64,000 nt of DNA from CAVVSD01 sp963837655 (GTDB lineage Bacteria; Actinomycetota; Thermoleophilia; Solirubrobacterales; Solirubrobacteraceae). Below the pieces are notes generated by a model that made no database searches, was not told the DNA's origin, and saw only the letters and a list, made by a program, of their open reading frames with translations. Position 1 is the stretch's first letter, and every line of letters starts with the position of its first letter. Shown piece by piece: positions 53,010-60,592 of this stretch. The DNA is taken from the NCBI GenBank assembly GCA_963837655.1, contig CAWIOK010000002.1, positions 62,001 through 126,000 of the forward strand, given 5' to 3'. A program made the position numbers and the translations under genes.

Positions 53010-54644
53010 GTGTCACCGCTTGCCGCGCTCCGCGAGGCCCTCGAGGCCGCTGCCGCCGCCATCGGCGGCGACGCCGCGCCCCCCAGCAGCCGGCTGACGC
53101 TGGAACGCCCGAAGAAGGCGGGCTTCGGCGACTACGCGACCAACGCCGCGATGCTCCTCGCGCCCGTCGTCGGCGCGCCGCCGCGCGATGTCGCCGGCCA
53201 GGTCGGCGTCGAGCTCGGCGCGAGGCTCGGGGACCGGCTCGACCGCGTCGAGGTCGCCGGACCCGGCTTCCTGAACCTCTTCCTCTCCGATGGCTGGCAC
53301 GCCGCCGCCCTGGCCGACGTCCTCGCCGCCGGCGACCGCCACGGCGCGGGCACGCCCGAGGTCGTCGAGCGGATCCTCGTGGAGTTCGTCTCGGCCAACC
53401 CGACGGGGCCGCTCACCGCCGCCAGCGGCCGCCACGCAGCCTTCGGCGATGGCCTCTCGCGGCTCCTGGAGTTCGCCGGCCATGACGTCGAGCGCGAGTT
53501 CTACGTCAACGACGCCGGCAGCCAGGTGGCCAAGCTCGGCGCCTCGATCAAAGCCCGCGCGCGGGGCGAGGACGTTCCGGAGGGCGGCTACCAGGGCGAC
53601 TACGTCGCCGAGCTCGCGGCGCGGATCCCCGGCGCGGCCGACGCCGATCCCGACGAGCTCGCGCAGCAGGGCATCGAGCTGCTGCTGGAGCGCAACCGCA
53701 AGACGATGGAGGCCTACCGGGTCACCTTCGATCACTGGTTCGCCGAGCACACGCTCTACGAGGGCGAGCCGAACACCGTGCAGCACGCCTACGAGCAGCT
53801 GGAGGCGCACGGCCACCTGTACCGCTCCGAGGGCGCGCTCTGGCTGCGTACCACCGACACCGGCGACGACAAGGACCGCGTGCTGGAGCGGTCCACCGGC
53901 GAGCCGACGTACTTCTCCTCGGACATCGGCTACCACGCCAACAAGCTGTCGCGCGGCTACGACCGGCTCATCGACGTGTTCGGCGCCGACCACCACGGCT
54001 ACATCGGGCGCATGAAGGCCGCGATCGCCGCTTTGGGCACCGATCCGGACCGCCTCGAGATCCTGATCATGCAGTTCGTCCACGTGGTCGAGGGCGGCGA
54101 GCGCTCCGCGATGTCCAAGCGCGCGGGCGAGTTCATCACGCTCGACGAGCTCATCGCGGAGATCGGCGTCGACGCGACGCGCTTCTTCATGCTGGGGCGG
54201 TCCCACGACACCACGGTCGACCTCGACCTGGATCTCGCCAAGCGCCAGTCCAGTGAGAACCCCGTGTACTACGTGCAGTACGCGCACGCCCGGATCGCAT
54301 CGATCCGCGCCAAGGCGGGCGAGGAACGCGTGTCCGCGGCGCTGGCGGCGGTCGGCGCGGCGCCGGCCGTGCCGCTGGAGCCGGCCGAGCGCGCGCTCAT
54401 CAAGAAGCTCCTCGCGTTCCCGGAGGAGGTCACCGAGGCGGCCGTGCGGCGCGCGCCGCACCGGATCGCCGCCTACGCGCTGGAGCTCGCGCAGTCCTTC
54501 ACCGCGTTCTACCGCGACTGCCAGATCGTCGGCGCCGAGGGCGAGGGCGTCGAGGATCTGCGGCTGGCGCTCGCCGTCGCGTCGCAGCGGACGATCGCCG
54601 GGTCGCTCGGTCTGCTCGGCGTCACCGCGCCGGACGCGATGTGA
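53010..54644 (+). CDS. argS: arginyl-tRNA synthetase without canonical HIGH motif
   Basis: A 544-residue class I synthetase. The N-terminal additional domain, the block VEFVSANPTGPL, the FYVNDAGSQVAKLG helix, DIGYHANKL, GADHHGYIGRMKAA and MSKRAGEFITLDEL (KMSKS equivalent) and the DALR anticodon domain (VYYVQYAHARIASI, RIAAYALELAQSFTAFYRDC) are all in place. At residues 136-139, where the ATP-binding HxGH signature is expected (PLHVGHGR in relatives), this protein has TAAS (bases 53415-53426). Length is near normal and no second argS is in view, so the gene is probably functional with an altered site. Confidence 0.93.
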   Translation: MSPLAALREALEAAAAAIGGDAAPPSSRLTLERPKKAGFGDYATNAAMLLAPVVGAPPRDVAGQVGVELGARLGDRLDRVEVAGPGFLNLFLSDGWHAAALADVLAAGDRHGAGTPEVVERILVEFVSANPTGPLTAASGRHAAFGDGLSRLLEFAGHDVEREFYVNDAGSQVAKLGASIKARARGEDVPEGGYQGDYVAELAARIPGAADADPDELAQQGIELLLERNRKTMEAYRVTFDHWFAEHTLYEGEPNTVQHAYEQLEAHGHLYRSEGALWLRTTDTGDDKDRVLERSTGEPTYFSSDIGYHANKLSRGYDRLIDVFGADHHGYIGRMKAAIAALGTDPDRLEILIMQFVHVVEGGERSAMSKRAGEFITLDELIAEIGVDATRFFMLGRSHDTTVDLDLDLAKRQSSENPVYYVQYAHARIASIRAKAGEERVSAALAAVGAAPAVPLEPAERALIKKLLAFPEEVTEAAVRRAPHRIAAYALELAQSFTAFYRDCQIVGAEGEGVEDLRLALAVASQRTIAGSLGLLGVTAPDAM

Positions 54645-55500
54645 CGACGCACTCGATGAGCTCGAGGCGGAACGCGCCGGGGTCGCGCATCGCGAGGGAG
54701 TGACCCTCGCCGGGGATCGGGCGCGTGCGGATGCCCGCCTGCTCCCACACGGCGTCCATCACCGGCGCCGAGAAGATCATGTCGTTCTCGGCGACGAGGA
54801 CGGTCATGCGCTCGCGCTCCGTCGCCGGCAGTCCGGCGAGGAACGGCCGGAAGTCGTAGGAGTAGCCGAGCATCGCCGACCGGACGTCGGGCGGACACAG
54901 CGCAGCGGACTCCTCCAGGAGCGCGAGGTCGTCGGGATCGAAGGACGTGTCGTGCGGGCCGCGCGCGAGCACCATCGCCTTGAACGGGCCGGCGTCGCCC
55001 TTCGCGGTCGCGACGAGGGCGCCGATGGCGTCCTTGGGGACGATCCCGGCCGCGACGTCGCCGTCGGCGACCGGGCCCAGGACGCACGGCGCGCTGAGGA
55101 TCACGACGGATGAGGCGTCGCCGATCCCGCCGTGGGCGTAGATGTGCGACTGCGTCACGGCCCCGCCGAAGGACCAGCCCACGATCACGGGTGACTCCAG
55201 ACCCTCGCGGACCGCGTCGACGTCCTGGCTCCACAGGCGCGCGTGGCCGTCCATGTCGGCGGCGACCCGCTGCTCGTCGCTGAGGTCGGTCTGCGAGGAG
55301 CCGTGTCCCCGCAGGTCGAACGCGATGACCCGGTAGCGCGCTGTCAGCTCATGGTCGGCGAGCTGGCGGCCCCAGACGCGCGAGGAGCCCGCGAACCCGT
55401 GGACGAGCAGCAGCGGCTGTGCGGCCGGGTCTCCGGCCTCGACGACGTGCAGGGCGACCCCGTCCTTCGTCGTGACGGTGCGGCGGCGGATGGTGGACAT
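54622..55500 (-). CDS. alpha/beta hydrolase
   Basis: A 292-residue alpha/beta hydrolase. Oxyanion region LLLVHGFAGSSRVWG, nucleophile Ser in VIVGWSFGGAVTQ, acid Asp in VLVAENDMIFSAPV and His in IPGEGHSLAMRDP complete the triad. Closest character is the haloperoxidase/epoxide hydrolase-like group. It overlaps the argS 3' end by 23 bases and follows ccdA by 13 bases, ending the cytochrome c maturation operon. Confidence 0.9.
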   Translation of the reverse strand: MSTIRRRTVTTKDGVALHVVEAGDPAAQPLLLVHGFAGSSRVWGRQLADHELTARYRVIAFDLRGHGSSQTDLSDEQRVAADMDGHARLWSQDVDAVREGLESPVIVGWSFGGAVTQSHIYAHGGIGDASSVVILSAPCVLGPVADGDVAAGIVPKDAIGALVATAKGDAGPFKAMVLARGPHDTSFDPDDLALLEESAALCPPDVRSAMLGYSYDFRPFLAGLPATERERMTVLVAENDMIFSAPVMDAVWEQAGIRTRPIPGEGHSLAMRDPGAFRLELIECVVTSRPAR

Positions 55501-55513
55501 GGGCGGAGTCTTC

Positions 55514-56254
55514 TCAGAGCGAGTAGACGAAGTCCAGCCCGACCTTCGACATGAGCTCCTGTGCCTGGGCGTTCAGCCAGGTCATCTCGCCGGTGAGCAT
55601 GAGGATGCCCATCGCTATGAGAACGGCGCCCGACAGCGACGTCACGAGGACGTAGTGGTCGCGCAGCCAGCGGAACGCCGTCGTCGCGCGGTCGAACGCG
55701 ATCGCGGTGAGCAGGAACGGCACCGCGAGACCCAGGGAGTAGCAGGCCAGCAGGACACCGCCCTGGCCTGCCGAGTCGGTCGTCGCAGCCGCCGTGAGGA
55801 TCGCCCCGAGCGTGGGACCGATGCACGGGGTCCAGGCGACGGCGAACGCCGCGCCGGCGATGATCGGGCCGCCGCCCGCGCGCAGGATGAGCGCCTCCGG
55901 GCGCCACTCCTTGGCCAGCCGCGGGAAGACGGGCGCAAGGACGAAGAGCACCCCCAGGGAGATGATCAGGATGCCCGCGATCTGGTCGAGCAGCCGCCGG
56001 TGCTCGGCGAGCGTGGAGCCGATGCCGGTCGCGGTCATGCCCAGCGCGACGAAGATGACGGTGAACGACAGGCAGAAGATCGCCGCCGGCCACAGGATGC
56101 GCCCGACGGGCCGGTCCGGCCCGCGCATCTCGTCGATGCTCACGCCCGACACGGACGACAGGTAGCCGGGGACGAGCGGCAGGACGCACGGAGAGACGAA
56201 CGAGGCGACCCCGACGGCGAAGGCGGCGACGACGGTCGTGTTCGCAGCAGCCAT
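55514..56254 (-). CDS. ccdA: cytochrome c biogenesis protein CcdA (DsbD-like)
   Basis: A 246-residue, six-helix thiol:disulfide transporter that passes electrons from cytosolic thioredoxin to extracytoplasmic partners. The paired redox Cys lie in FVSPCVLPLVPGYLS and AWTPCIGPTLGAIL. It probably reduces the TlpA-like thioredoxin encoded upstream in the same operon. ATG 56254 is 8 bases after the ccmH stop. Confidence 0.94.
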   Translation of the reverse strand: MAAANTTVVAAFAVGVASFVSPCVLPLVPGYLSSVSGVSIDEMRGPDRPVGRILWPAAIFCLSFTVIFVALGMTATGIGSTLAEHRRLLDQIAGILIISLGVLFVLAPVFPRLAKEWRPEALILRAGGGPIIAGAAFAVAWTPCIGPTLGAILTAAATTDSAGQGGVLLACYSLGLAVPFLLTAIAFDRATTAFRWLRDHYVLVTSLSGAVLIAMGILMLTGEMTWLNAQAQELMSKVGLDFVYSL

Positions 56255-56262
56255 GGTCCGTG

Positions 56263-56724
56263 TCACCGGTCGAAGCGGCGCAGCTCTTCGTCGAGCCTCG
56301 CGGAATCCGCCGCCGACATGGCGGGGCCCGCGGCCGCGTGTGCGCCAGGGTTTGCGCGCGTTCGGCGACGCCAGCGCGGCAGCAGGATGACGAGCAGGGC
56401 GATCGCGCCGACGCCGACTCCGATGGGGACGATCGTCGCCGTGATGTCGAAGCCTTGCGCCTTGGGGACCGCGAGGGCCGCGCTGCCGTACTCGCGCGCC
56501 AGCGCCGCCTTGATCTGCTTCTTGGACTTGCCCTGCGCGATGAGGCTGCGGATGAACGCGCGCTCCTCGTCGGCCTGCGGGCTGTTGGCCACGTTCAGCG
56601 CTGTGCGGCAGGTGGGGCACATGACCTCGTCCTCGACGTCGGGCAAGGTCGGCGGGGCAGCGTGGGCGACGCCCACCGCCGTCAGGGACGCGAGCAGTGC
56701 GAGGAGCAGCGCGAGGCGTCTCAT
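56263..56724 (-). CDS. ccmH: cytochrome c-type biogenesis protein CcmH
   Basis: A 153-residue membrane-anchored thiol oxidoreductase of heme lyase maturation. It has a signal peptide (LALLLALLASLTAVGVAHAA), the CxxC site in VMCPTCRTALNVANSPQADE, the IRSLIAQGKSKKQIKAALAR helix, a C-terminal TM helix (ATIVPIGVGVGAIALLVILL) and a short cytosolic tail. ATG overlaps the tlpA stop (ATGA). Confidence 0.93.
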   Translation of the reverse strand: MRRLALLLALLASLTAVGVAHAAPPTLPDVEDEVMCPTCRTALNVANSPQADEERAFIRSLIAQGKSKKQIKAALAREYGSAALAVPKAQGFDITATIVPIGVGVGAIALLVILLPRWRRRTRANPGAHAAAGPAMSAADSARLDEELRRFDR

Positions 56725-57263
56725 TGCATGACCCTGTCGAGCATCTTCGTCATGGTCGCATCGTCGACCTGTCCGCGTGCGATCGCGGCGATGCGACCCT
56801 CGGGGTCGATGACGAACGTCTCCGGCAGCTTGTGCGTCCCGTAGTCCTCGGCGAGCTTGCCCTCGACGTCGCGTACGGACGGGTACGGGATGCCCTCGTC
56901 CTTGACGAACTTCATGGAGTTCGGCGTCGCCTCGCGGTAGGTGACGCCGAGGACCGTCCCCGCGCCGGCCTTCTGCAGACGCGCCTGCGCGCGCTTGAGC
57001 ACGGGCGCCTCGGCCTTGCACGGGACGCACCAGGCGGCCCAGAAGTTCAGCACGACGACCTTGCCCTTCAGGTCGGCGATCGACTGCCGGCCGCTCTTGC
57101 CCAGCAGCGGGAGCTCGCGTGCGGGCGCGGTCGGGCGGCTCCCCTTGGCAACGGCTTCGTCGAGGCTCTTGTCCTCGCCCTTGGCGAGCACGCCGTAGCC
57201 GAGCAGCGCGATGAGCGCGACCCCGAGGACGGCGGCGACGGCTGGGACGGTGAGGCGCGACAC
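56721..57263 (-). CDS. TlpA/ResA-type membrane-anchored thioredoxin
   Basis: A 180-residue thiol-disulfide reductase. It has an N-terminal TM anchor (VPAVAAVLGVALIALLGYGV) and a thioredoxin fold with active site LNFWAAWCVPCKAEAPVLKR and cis-Pro in KLPETFVIDPEGRI. It reduces apocytochrome c Cys pairs or CcmH. The start is uncertain: GTG 57263 puts the anchor at the very N-terminus; the frame stays open far upstream without family similarity. First gene of the tlpA-ccmH-ccdA-hydrolase operon. Confidence 0.9.
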   Translation of the reverse strand: MSRLTVPAVAAVLGVALIALLGYGVLAKGEDKSLDEAVAKGSRPTAPARELPLLGKSGRQSIADLKGKVVVLNFWAAWCVPCKAEAPVLKRAQARLQKAGAGTVLGVTYREATPNSMKFVKDEGIPYPSVRDVEGKLAEDYGTHKLPETFVIDPEGRIAAIARGQVDDATMTKMLDRVMQ

Positions 57264-57376
57264 GTCGACCGTCCAGGGTATTGCGCCGGTCTCCGGCTGC
57301 CGCGTGCTGATCGGCGCAAGTTCCTCGTGCGAACAGCGTTGAGAGGAGCACACGGCAGTCCATCCGAGAGGTCCCC

Positions 57377-57694
57377 TTGTCCGCAGCCCCACCACCACCC
57401 CTCCCACCCGGGAGGGACCCGACACCCAGCCCGCGTGAGCGGCTGCTCCGTGCCTACCACGACCTGCACGCGGCGTCCATGTGGCGCGGCGCGGTGCTGA
57501 CCGCCGTCCGAGCGGTCGACGACACGAGCCCGTCACGCATCCGGGTCCTGTTCTGGCTGCACGACACGCTGGGCATGCTGCTGCCCGACGAGCCCGGCGC
57601 CGACAGCCTCGAGCATCGGGTCCTGCGCCGCGCCTCGACGGCCATCGAGGACGAGATCGTGGACGACCACGTCAGCACGCTCCGCATCGCCTGA
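57377..57694 (+). CDS. hypothetical protein, 105 aa
   Basis: No family recognised. After a Pro-rich N-terminus (APPPPLPPGRDPTPSPRERL) the protein is helical (LLRAYHDLHAASMWRGAVLT, IRVLFWLHDTLGMLLPD, DDHVSTLRIA). TTG 57377 is the proposed start with GAGAGG 5 bases upstream. It sits between the tlpA operon and the tRNA gene. Confidence 0.55.
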   Translation: MSAAPPPPLPPGRDPTPSPRERLLRAYHDLHAASMWRGAVLTAVRAVDDTSPSRIRVLFWLHDTLGMLLPDEPGADSLEHRVLRRASTAIEDEIVDDHVSTLRIA

Positions 57695-57730
57695 ACGGCG
57701 CAGGCCCACGTTCTATGATCCGCCCCCAGC

Positions 57731-57803
57731 GCGGACGTAGCTCAGTTGGTAGAGCGTCGGCTTCCCAAGCCGAAGGTCGCGGGTTCGAGGCCCGTCGTCC
57801 GCT
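57731..57803 (+). tRNA. tRNA-Gly (CCC)
   Basis: A complete cloverleaf: acceptor GCGGACG pairing with CGTCCGC, D arm GCTC/GAGC, anticodon stem TCGGC/GCCGA enclosing TTCCCAA, and T arm GCGGG-TTCGAGG-CCCGT. Anticodon CCC reads GGG glycine codons. CCA is not encoded. The gene borders the atypical region to the right and is a plausible integration site. Confidence 0.95.
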
Positions 57804-57810
57804 CTCAAAG

Positions 57811-57836
57811 AAGCCCTGCTAACGGGGGGCTTTTTC
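57811..57836 (+). terminator. rho-independent terminator after tRNA-Gly
   Basis: AAGCCC pairs with GGGCTT across a 10-base loop and is followed by further T residues (TTTTT in all). It lies 7 bases after the tRNA end and is the only textbook intrinsic terminator I see in the window. Confidence 0.75.
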
Positions 57837-57871
57837 CGTTTCTTTGATCGATCGTAGGGGTGGCTCTGACG

Positions 57872-57913
57872 ATCGGGTACCACCATCGGGTACCAGTTTC
57901 GCCATCGGGTACC
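57872..57913. repeat. three direct repeats of ATCGGGTACC beside tRNA-Gly
   Basis: Identical 10-mers start at 57872, 57885 and 57904; the second and third share 12 bases (CCATCGGGTACC). They lie 70-110 bases after the tRNA. Short direct repeats next to an integration site are the usual form of arm-type integrase binding sites. Confidence 0.6.
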
Positions 57914-57965
57914 GCTTGCGGTGGTCAGGCGACGTGATCGTGCGCGTGCAGGTGACTACCGCTTC

Positions 57966-58211
57966 TCAGGCATACGCGACAGACGCGTTCGCGGCTGAGC
58001 CCGAGAACCGGATCGCGCGGGAAGAGCGTGGCGGTGGCAAGACTTCCGTGGTGGGCAGCCCGATATAGCCAGACTCGACCCGGGAGACCGTGGACCATGA
58101 CCAGTCGAGATGGTAGGCGAGTTCGCGCATGGTCAAGTTCGCGGCGATCCGCCGCTTTCGGAGTTCCGCACCCAGTTCTCGATAGCAGGCGTCCGCCCGT
58201 CTCCTCGCCAT
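57966..58211 (-). pseudogene. truncated XRE-family HTH regulator
   Basis: The first 55 residues form a good XRE helix-turn-helix (YRELGAELRKRRIAANLTMR, ELAYHLDWSWSTVSRVESGY), of the actinobacterial type that normally carries a 200-residue ligand domain (DUF5753). Here the frame ends after 81 residues with a tail that does not look like family sequence. It may be a remnant or a short functional DNA-binding protein. Base composition is lower in GC than the chromosome on the left. Confidence 0.5.
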
Positions 58212-58311
58212 GTGGACGACCGTACGGGCGACACCCTCGCCATTTCACCTGCCACGCGCCAAAGTCAGCCCAAGGGATTAGTGCACGCCACGGTGTGCAC
58301 CCCTGGCAAAG

Positions 58312-59445
58312 TCAGGCGAGGCCGGCGATTTTTGGCACGAGGTCGGCGGGCCTCGGCAGCGTCGCGATCTCGTCGGCCACCTCGGAGGCGGCCCGGCCCA
58401 GCCCCGGGTCGGTGAGCAGGCGGTCGATCAGCTCCGCGTCCACCTGATCCGGCTCCGAACGTAGACCGAGCCCGCGCCGTGCCACGGCGTCCGCGTTCAT
58501 GTACTGGTCGGCGCCGTGCGGCAGCACGAGTTGCGTGACTCCGGCGTCGATCGCGGTCAGCGTCGAGCCGGCCCCGCCGTGGTGCACCAGCGCGGCGCAG
58601 GTCGGCAGCAGCGCGGACAGCGGCACCCACCCGGCCGCCCGCACGTTGTCCGGCAGTTCTCCCAGTGGCGACGGGTCCGCGTCGCCGAGGGCGAGTACGA
58701 ACTCGGCGTCCAGATGCCGTGCCACGTCGACGAGTTTGGTCAACGACGTGAGCGCGCCGACCTGGGTCAGCACCGTGCCGAGTGTCACCGCGACGCGCGG
58801 GCGCGCGGGCCGTTCGAGCACCCACTCGGGCAGCACGCCGCCTCCGTTGTACGGCACGTACCGCATCGGCCAGCCGCGCACCGGCCGGTCGACCATGCTC
58901 GGCGGCGCCACGTCGATCGACTCGCGCACCTCGGGAAACCCTTGCACGCCATGCCGTTCGCGTTCCTCGACCATCTTCTTGAAGATCGCCTCGGTCATCG
59001 ACGCCTCGTCGCCGAACCCGAAGCCGTGCGACACGGCCGGCACGCCGAGCTTCGCGGCGACCAGCGGCCCGGTGCCCTCCATCGACGAGTACACGACCAC
59101 GTCCGGCCGCCACGATTCGGCCGCCGACACGGTCAGGTCCACCGACACGCCGGACAACTTGGCGAAGATCGCGCCGACGAACTCCAACCCCTTCTCGGTG
59201 TCGACGTCCGTGCTGTAGTCGAACTCCTCGGGTTGCTCGCTGGCCGCCTGCTGGAACACCGCGCCGATGTCGACACCCGGCGCGGTGTCCACGACGTGCA
59301 GGCCGGCGTTCGCGGCCTCCTTGCCGCCCGCGGTCGCCACCAGCACCTCGTGGCCGGCGGCACGCAGCGCGTGTGCTAGGGAGATCGTCGGGAACACATG
59401 GCCAAGACCGGGGGAGGTCGCGAAGAGTGCGCGCACGATTCCCAT
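58312..59445 (-). CDS. macrolide-type (MGT/GT1) glycosyltransferase
   Basis: A 377-residue GT-B fold glycosyltransferase of the antibiotic/macrolide family. The N-terminus RALFATSPGLGHVFPTISLA is the acceptor domain start; the C-terminal nucleotide-sugar domain has VAVTLGTVLTQVG, AAGWVPLSALLPTCAALVHH, HHGGAGSTLTAIDAGVTQLV and LPHGADQYMNADAV. Such enzymes decorate natural products or inactivate macrolides by glycosylation. No other biosynthetic gene is near, so self-resistance or drug inactivation is as likely as biosynthesis. There is no clear ribosome-binding site before ATG 59445 (GTG 59436 is an alternative). Confidence 0.88.
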   Translation of the reverse strand: MGIVRALFATSPGLGHVFPTISLAHALRAAGHEVLVATAGGKEAANAGLHVVDTAPGVDIGAVFQQAASEQPEEFDYSTDVDTEKGLEFVGAIFAKLSGVSVDLTVSAAESWRPDVVVYSSMEGTGPLVAAKLGVPAVSHGFGFGDEASMTEAIFKKMVEERERHGVQGFPEVRESIDVAPPSMVDRPVRGWPMRYVPYNGGGVLPEWVLERPARPRVAVTLGTVLTQVGALTSLTKLVDVARHLDAEFVLALGDADPSPLGELPDNVRAAGWVPLSALLPTCAALVHHGGAGSTLTAIDAGVTQLVLPHGADQYMNADAVARRGLGLRSEPDQVDAELIDRLLTDPGLGRAASEVADEIATLPRPADLVPKIAGLA

Positions 59446-59458
59446 TTAACACGCGATC

Positions 59459-59705
59459 GGCGATCTCAAGGGCGTGCGCCTTCGCCGCAACGATCCCCGC
59501 GTAAGGAAGGCTCCGCGGGCGATCCGGGTCTGGAACTTCGAGCAGATGCGGGCGTTCGCGGCTGGCGGGCGCCCTGAGGTGCGAGCGGCGACCAAGCGCC
59601 CGGTCGACCGACGCCGCAAGAAGCCGGGGCCCGAGCGATTCTTCTCGCCCCATGACTTCGAGGCCCTGATATTGACCCCAGGTCTCACCGGCCTGCGGGT
59701 GTCGG
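59459..59705 (+). pseudogene. tyrosine recombinase fragment cut by IS21-like terminus
   Basis: The frame reads GVRLRRNDPRVRKAPRAIRV, WNFEQMRAFAAGGRPEVRAA and ERFFSPHDFEALILTPGLTG followed by LR, which matches the junction of core-binding and catalytic domains of actinobacterial phage-type integrases, including the first catalytic Arg (TGLR). Similarity stops exactly where the terminal repeat GGGGTCAATTTTCGGCCGGC begins. No start codon region and no C-terminal RHRY part are attached, so it is a gene fragment. Confidence 0.6.
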
Positions 59706-59845
59706 GGGTCAATTTTCGGCCGGCGGGTCCCAGTCGGCTCGCCGGCGCCCGCTCCGCTCGCCCTCCGGGCCTCGCTCCGCGGGCGCCTACCCAATCTGGG
59801 TGGACCAGATTTCAACCGGCAGAAGTGGCCCAGTTTTCAACCGGC
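59705..59845. mobile_element. IS21-like terminal repeat remnants
   Basis: Three related repeats are present: GGGGTCAATTTTCGGCCGGC (59705-59724), TGGACCAGATTTCAACCGGC (59801-59820) and TGGCCCAGTTTTCAACCGGC (59826-59845). The last two agree at 18 of 20 positions and are spaced 25 bases apart, followed by TTGACA. Multiple terminal repeats of this form and size are characteristic of IS21-family ends, where IstA binds. No istA or istB gene remains. Between the first and second repeats lies a GC-rich inverted repeat GGCGCCCGC/GCGGGCGCC (59744-59787). Confidence 0.55.
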
Positions 59846-60024
59846 CTTGACAAGTCGTCGATCGCGCGGCCACCTGATGCTCCTCGCGCGACGCAGCAGC
59901 GCCACCGCTAAAGGTCGAGGAGGTGTCGGTCTCCCCAGGTGCTCGCCCGAAAGAAGACTCGACGAGGAAGCCGCACACCAGTCGCTCTTCGATGTAGCCG
60001 CCGAACGTCGGGAGTCGCGGACCG

Positions 60025-60105
60025 CCACGGGTTTGTGCGACCCGTGGTAGCGCAAGCCGAACCGGCGTTGTGCGACCGGAGGTAACGCTACGGTCGCGCG
60101 ACCGT
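60025..60105. promoter_or_regulatory. repeat/palindrome region before the SIR2 operon
   Basis: CCACGGGT and ACCCGTGG form an 8-bp inverted repeat with 7-base spacer (60025-60047). TTGTGCGACC occurs twice in the same orientation (60033 and 60069), each followed by a GGTA-CGC pattern. A perfect 16-bp palindrome ACGGTCGCGCGACCGT (60090-60105) covers the GTG start of the first gene. Together they look like operators for a regulated or autoregulated promoter. Confidence 0.5.
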
Positions 60106-60574
60106 GACGGACCTGAACGACCCGACGCCCGAGGACCTCGACGAGATCAGAGACATCCTCGGAGCGGCCGGCGAGCCCGCGGACGCGATGACGGACGACG
60201 AGCTCGTCGAGGCCATGCGGCAGCGCCTCGAGGAGAAGATCCCCGCGCCCGCGCCGCGAGCAGGGTCCAAGCCCGTGAACGGGCGCCTATGGCTCCACGA
60301 GTCCCTGACCGCCGGCGGGTTCCGGCAGCCGGAGGACAAGCGGCAGCTCGCCGACCTCGGCGACGGTGGCGAGCTCGTCGACCTCGGGATCCTCGGCATC
60401 ATCACCATGCGGCACCTCAGCGGCTCGGACGAGCCCGACTGGTCCGACGAGCGGCTCGCCGGCGAGCTCGGGGCGCCGATCGAGCACCTCCATCGCGGCC
60501 AGGTGCTCCTCGACGAGGTCGCCGCGCTCGTCGGCAAGCCGGCGACGCCCTACGAGCGCTGGTGGGAGCGGTAG
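60104..60574 (+). CDS. hypothetical 156-aa acidic protein, partner of SIR2 gene
   Basis: No family recognised. The protein is acidic with an N-terminal helical part (TPEDLDEIRDILGAAGEPAD, DDELVEAMRQRLEEKIPAPA) and a compact C-terminal part (GRLWLHESLTAGGFRQPEDK, LGILGIITMRHLSG, GQVLLDEVAALVGKPATPYE). No DNA-binding or membrane motif is seen. GTG 60104 lies within a perfect palindrome; a strong GGAGGT sits about 20 bases upstream, rather far for initiation. The SIR2 gene follows after 18 bases, so the two are almost certainly one transcript and may form a two-component defence or regulator/effector unit. Confidence 0.65.
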   Translation: MTDLNDPTPEDLDEIRDILGAAGEPADAMTDDELVEAMRQRLEEKIPAPAPRAGSKPVNGRLWLHESLTAGGFRQPEDKRQLADLGDGGELVDLGILGIITMRHLSGSDEPDWSDERLAGELGAPIEHLHRGQVLLDEVAALVGKPATPYERWWER

Positions 60575-60592
60575 CCCGCGCGGCCGCGAACG

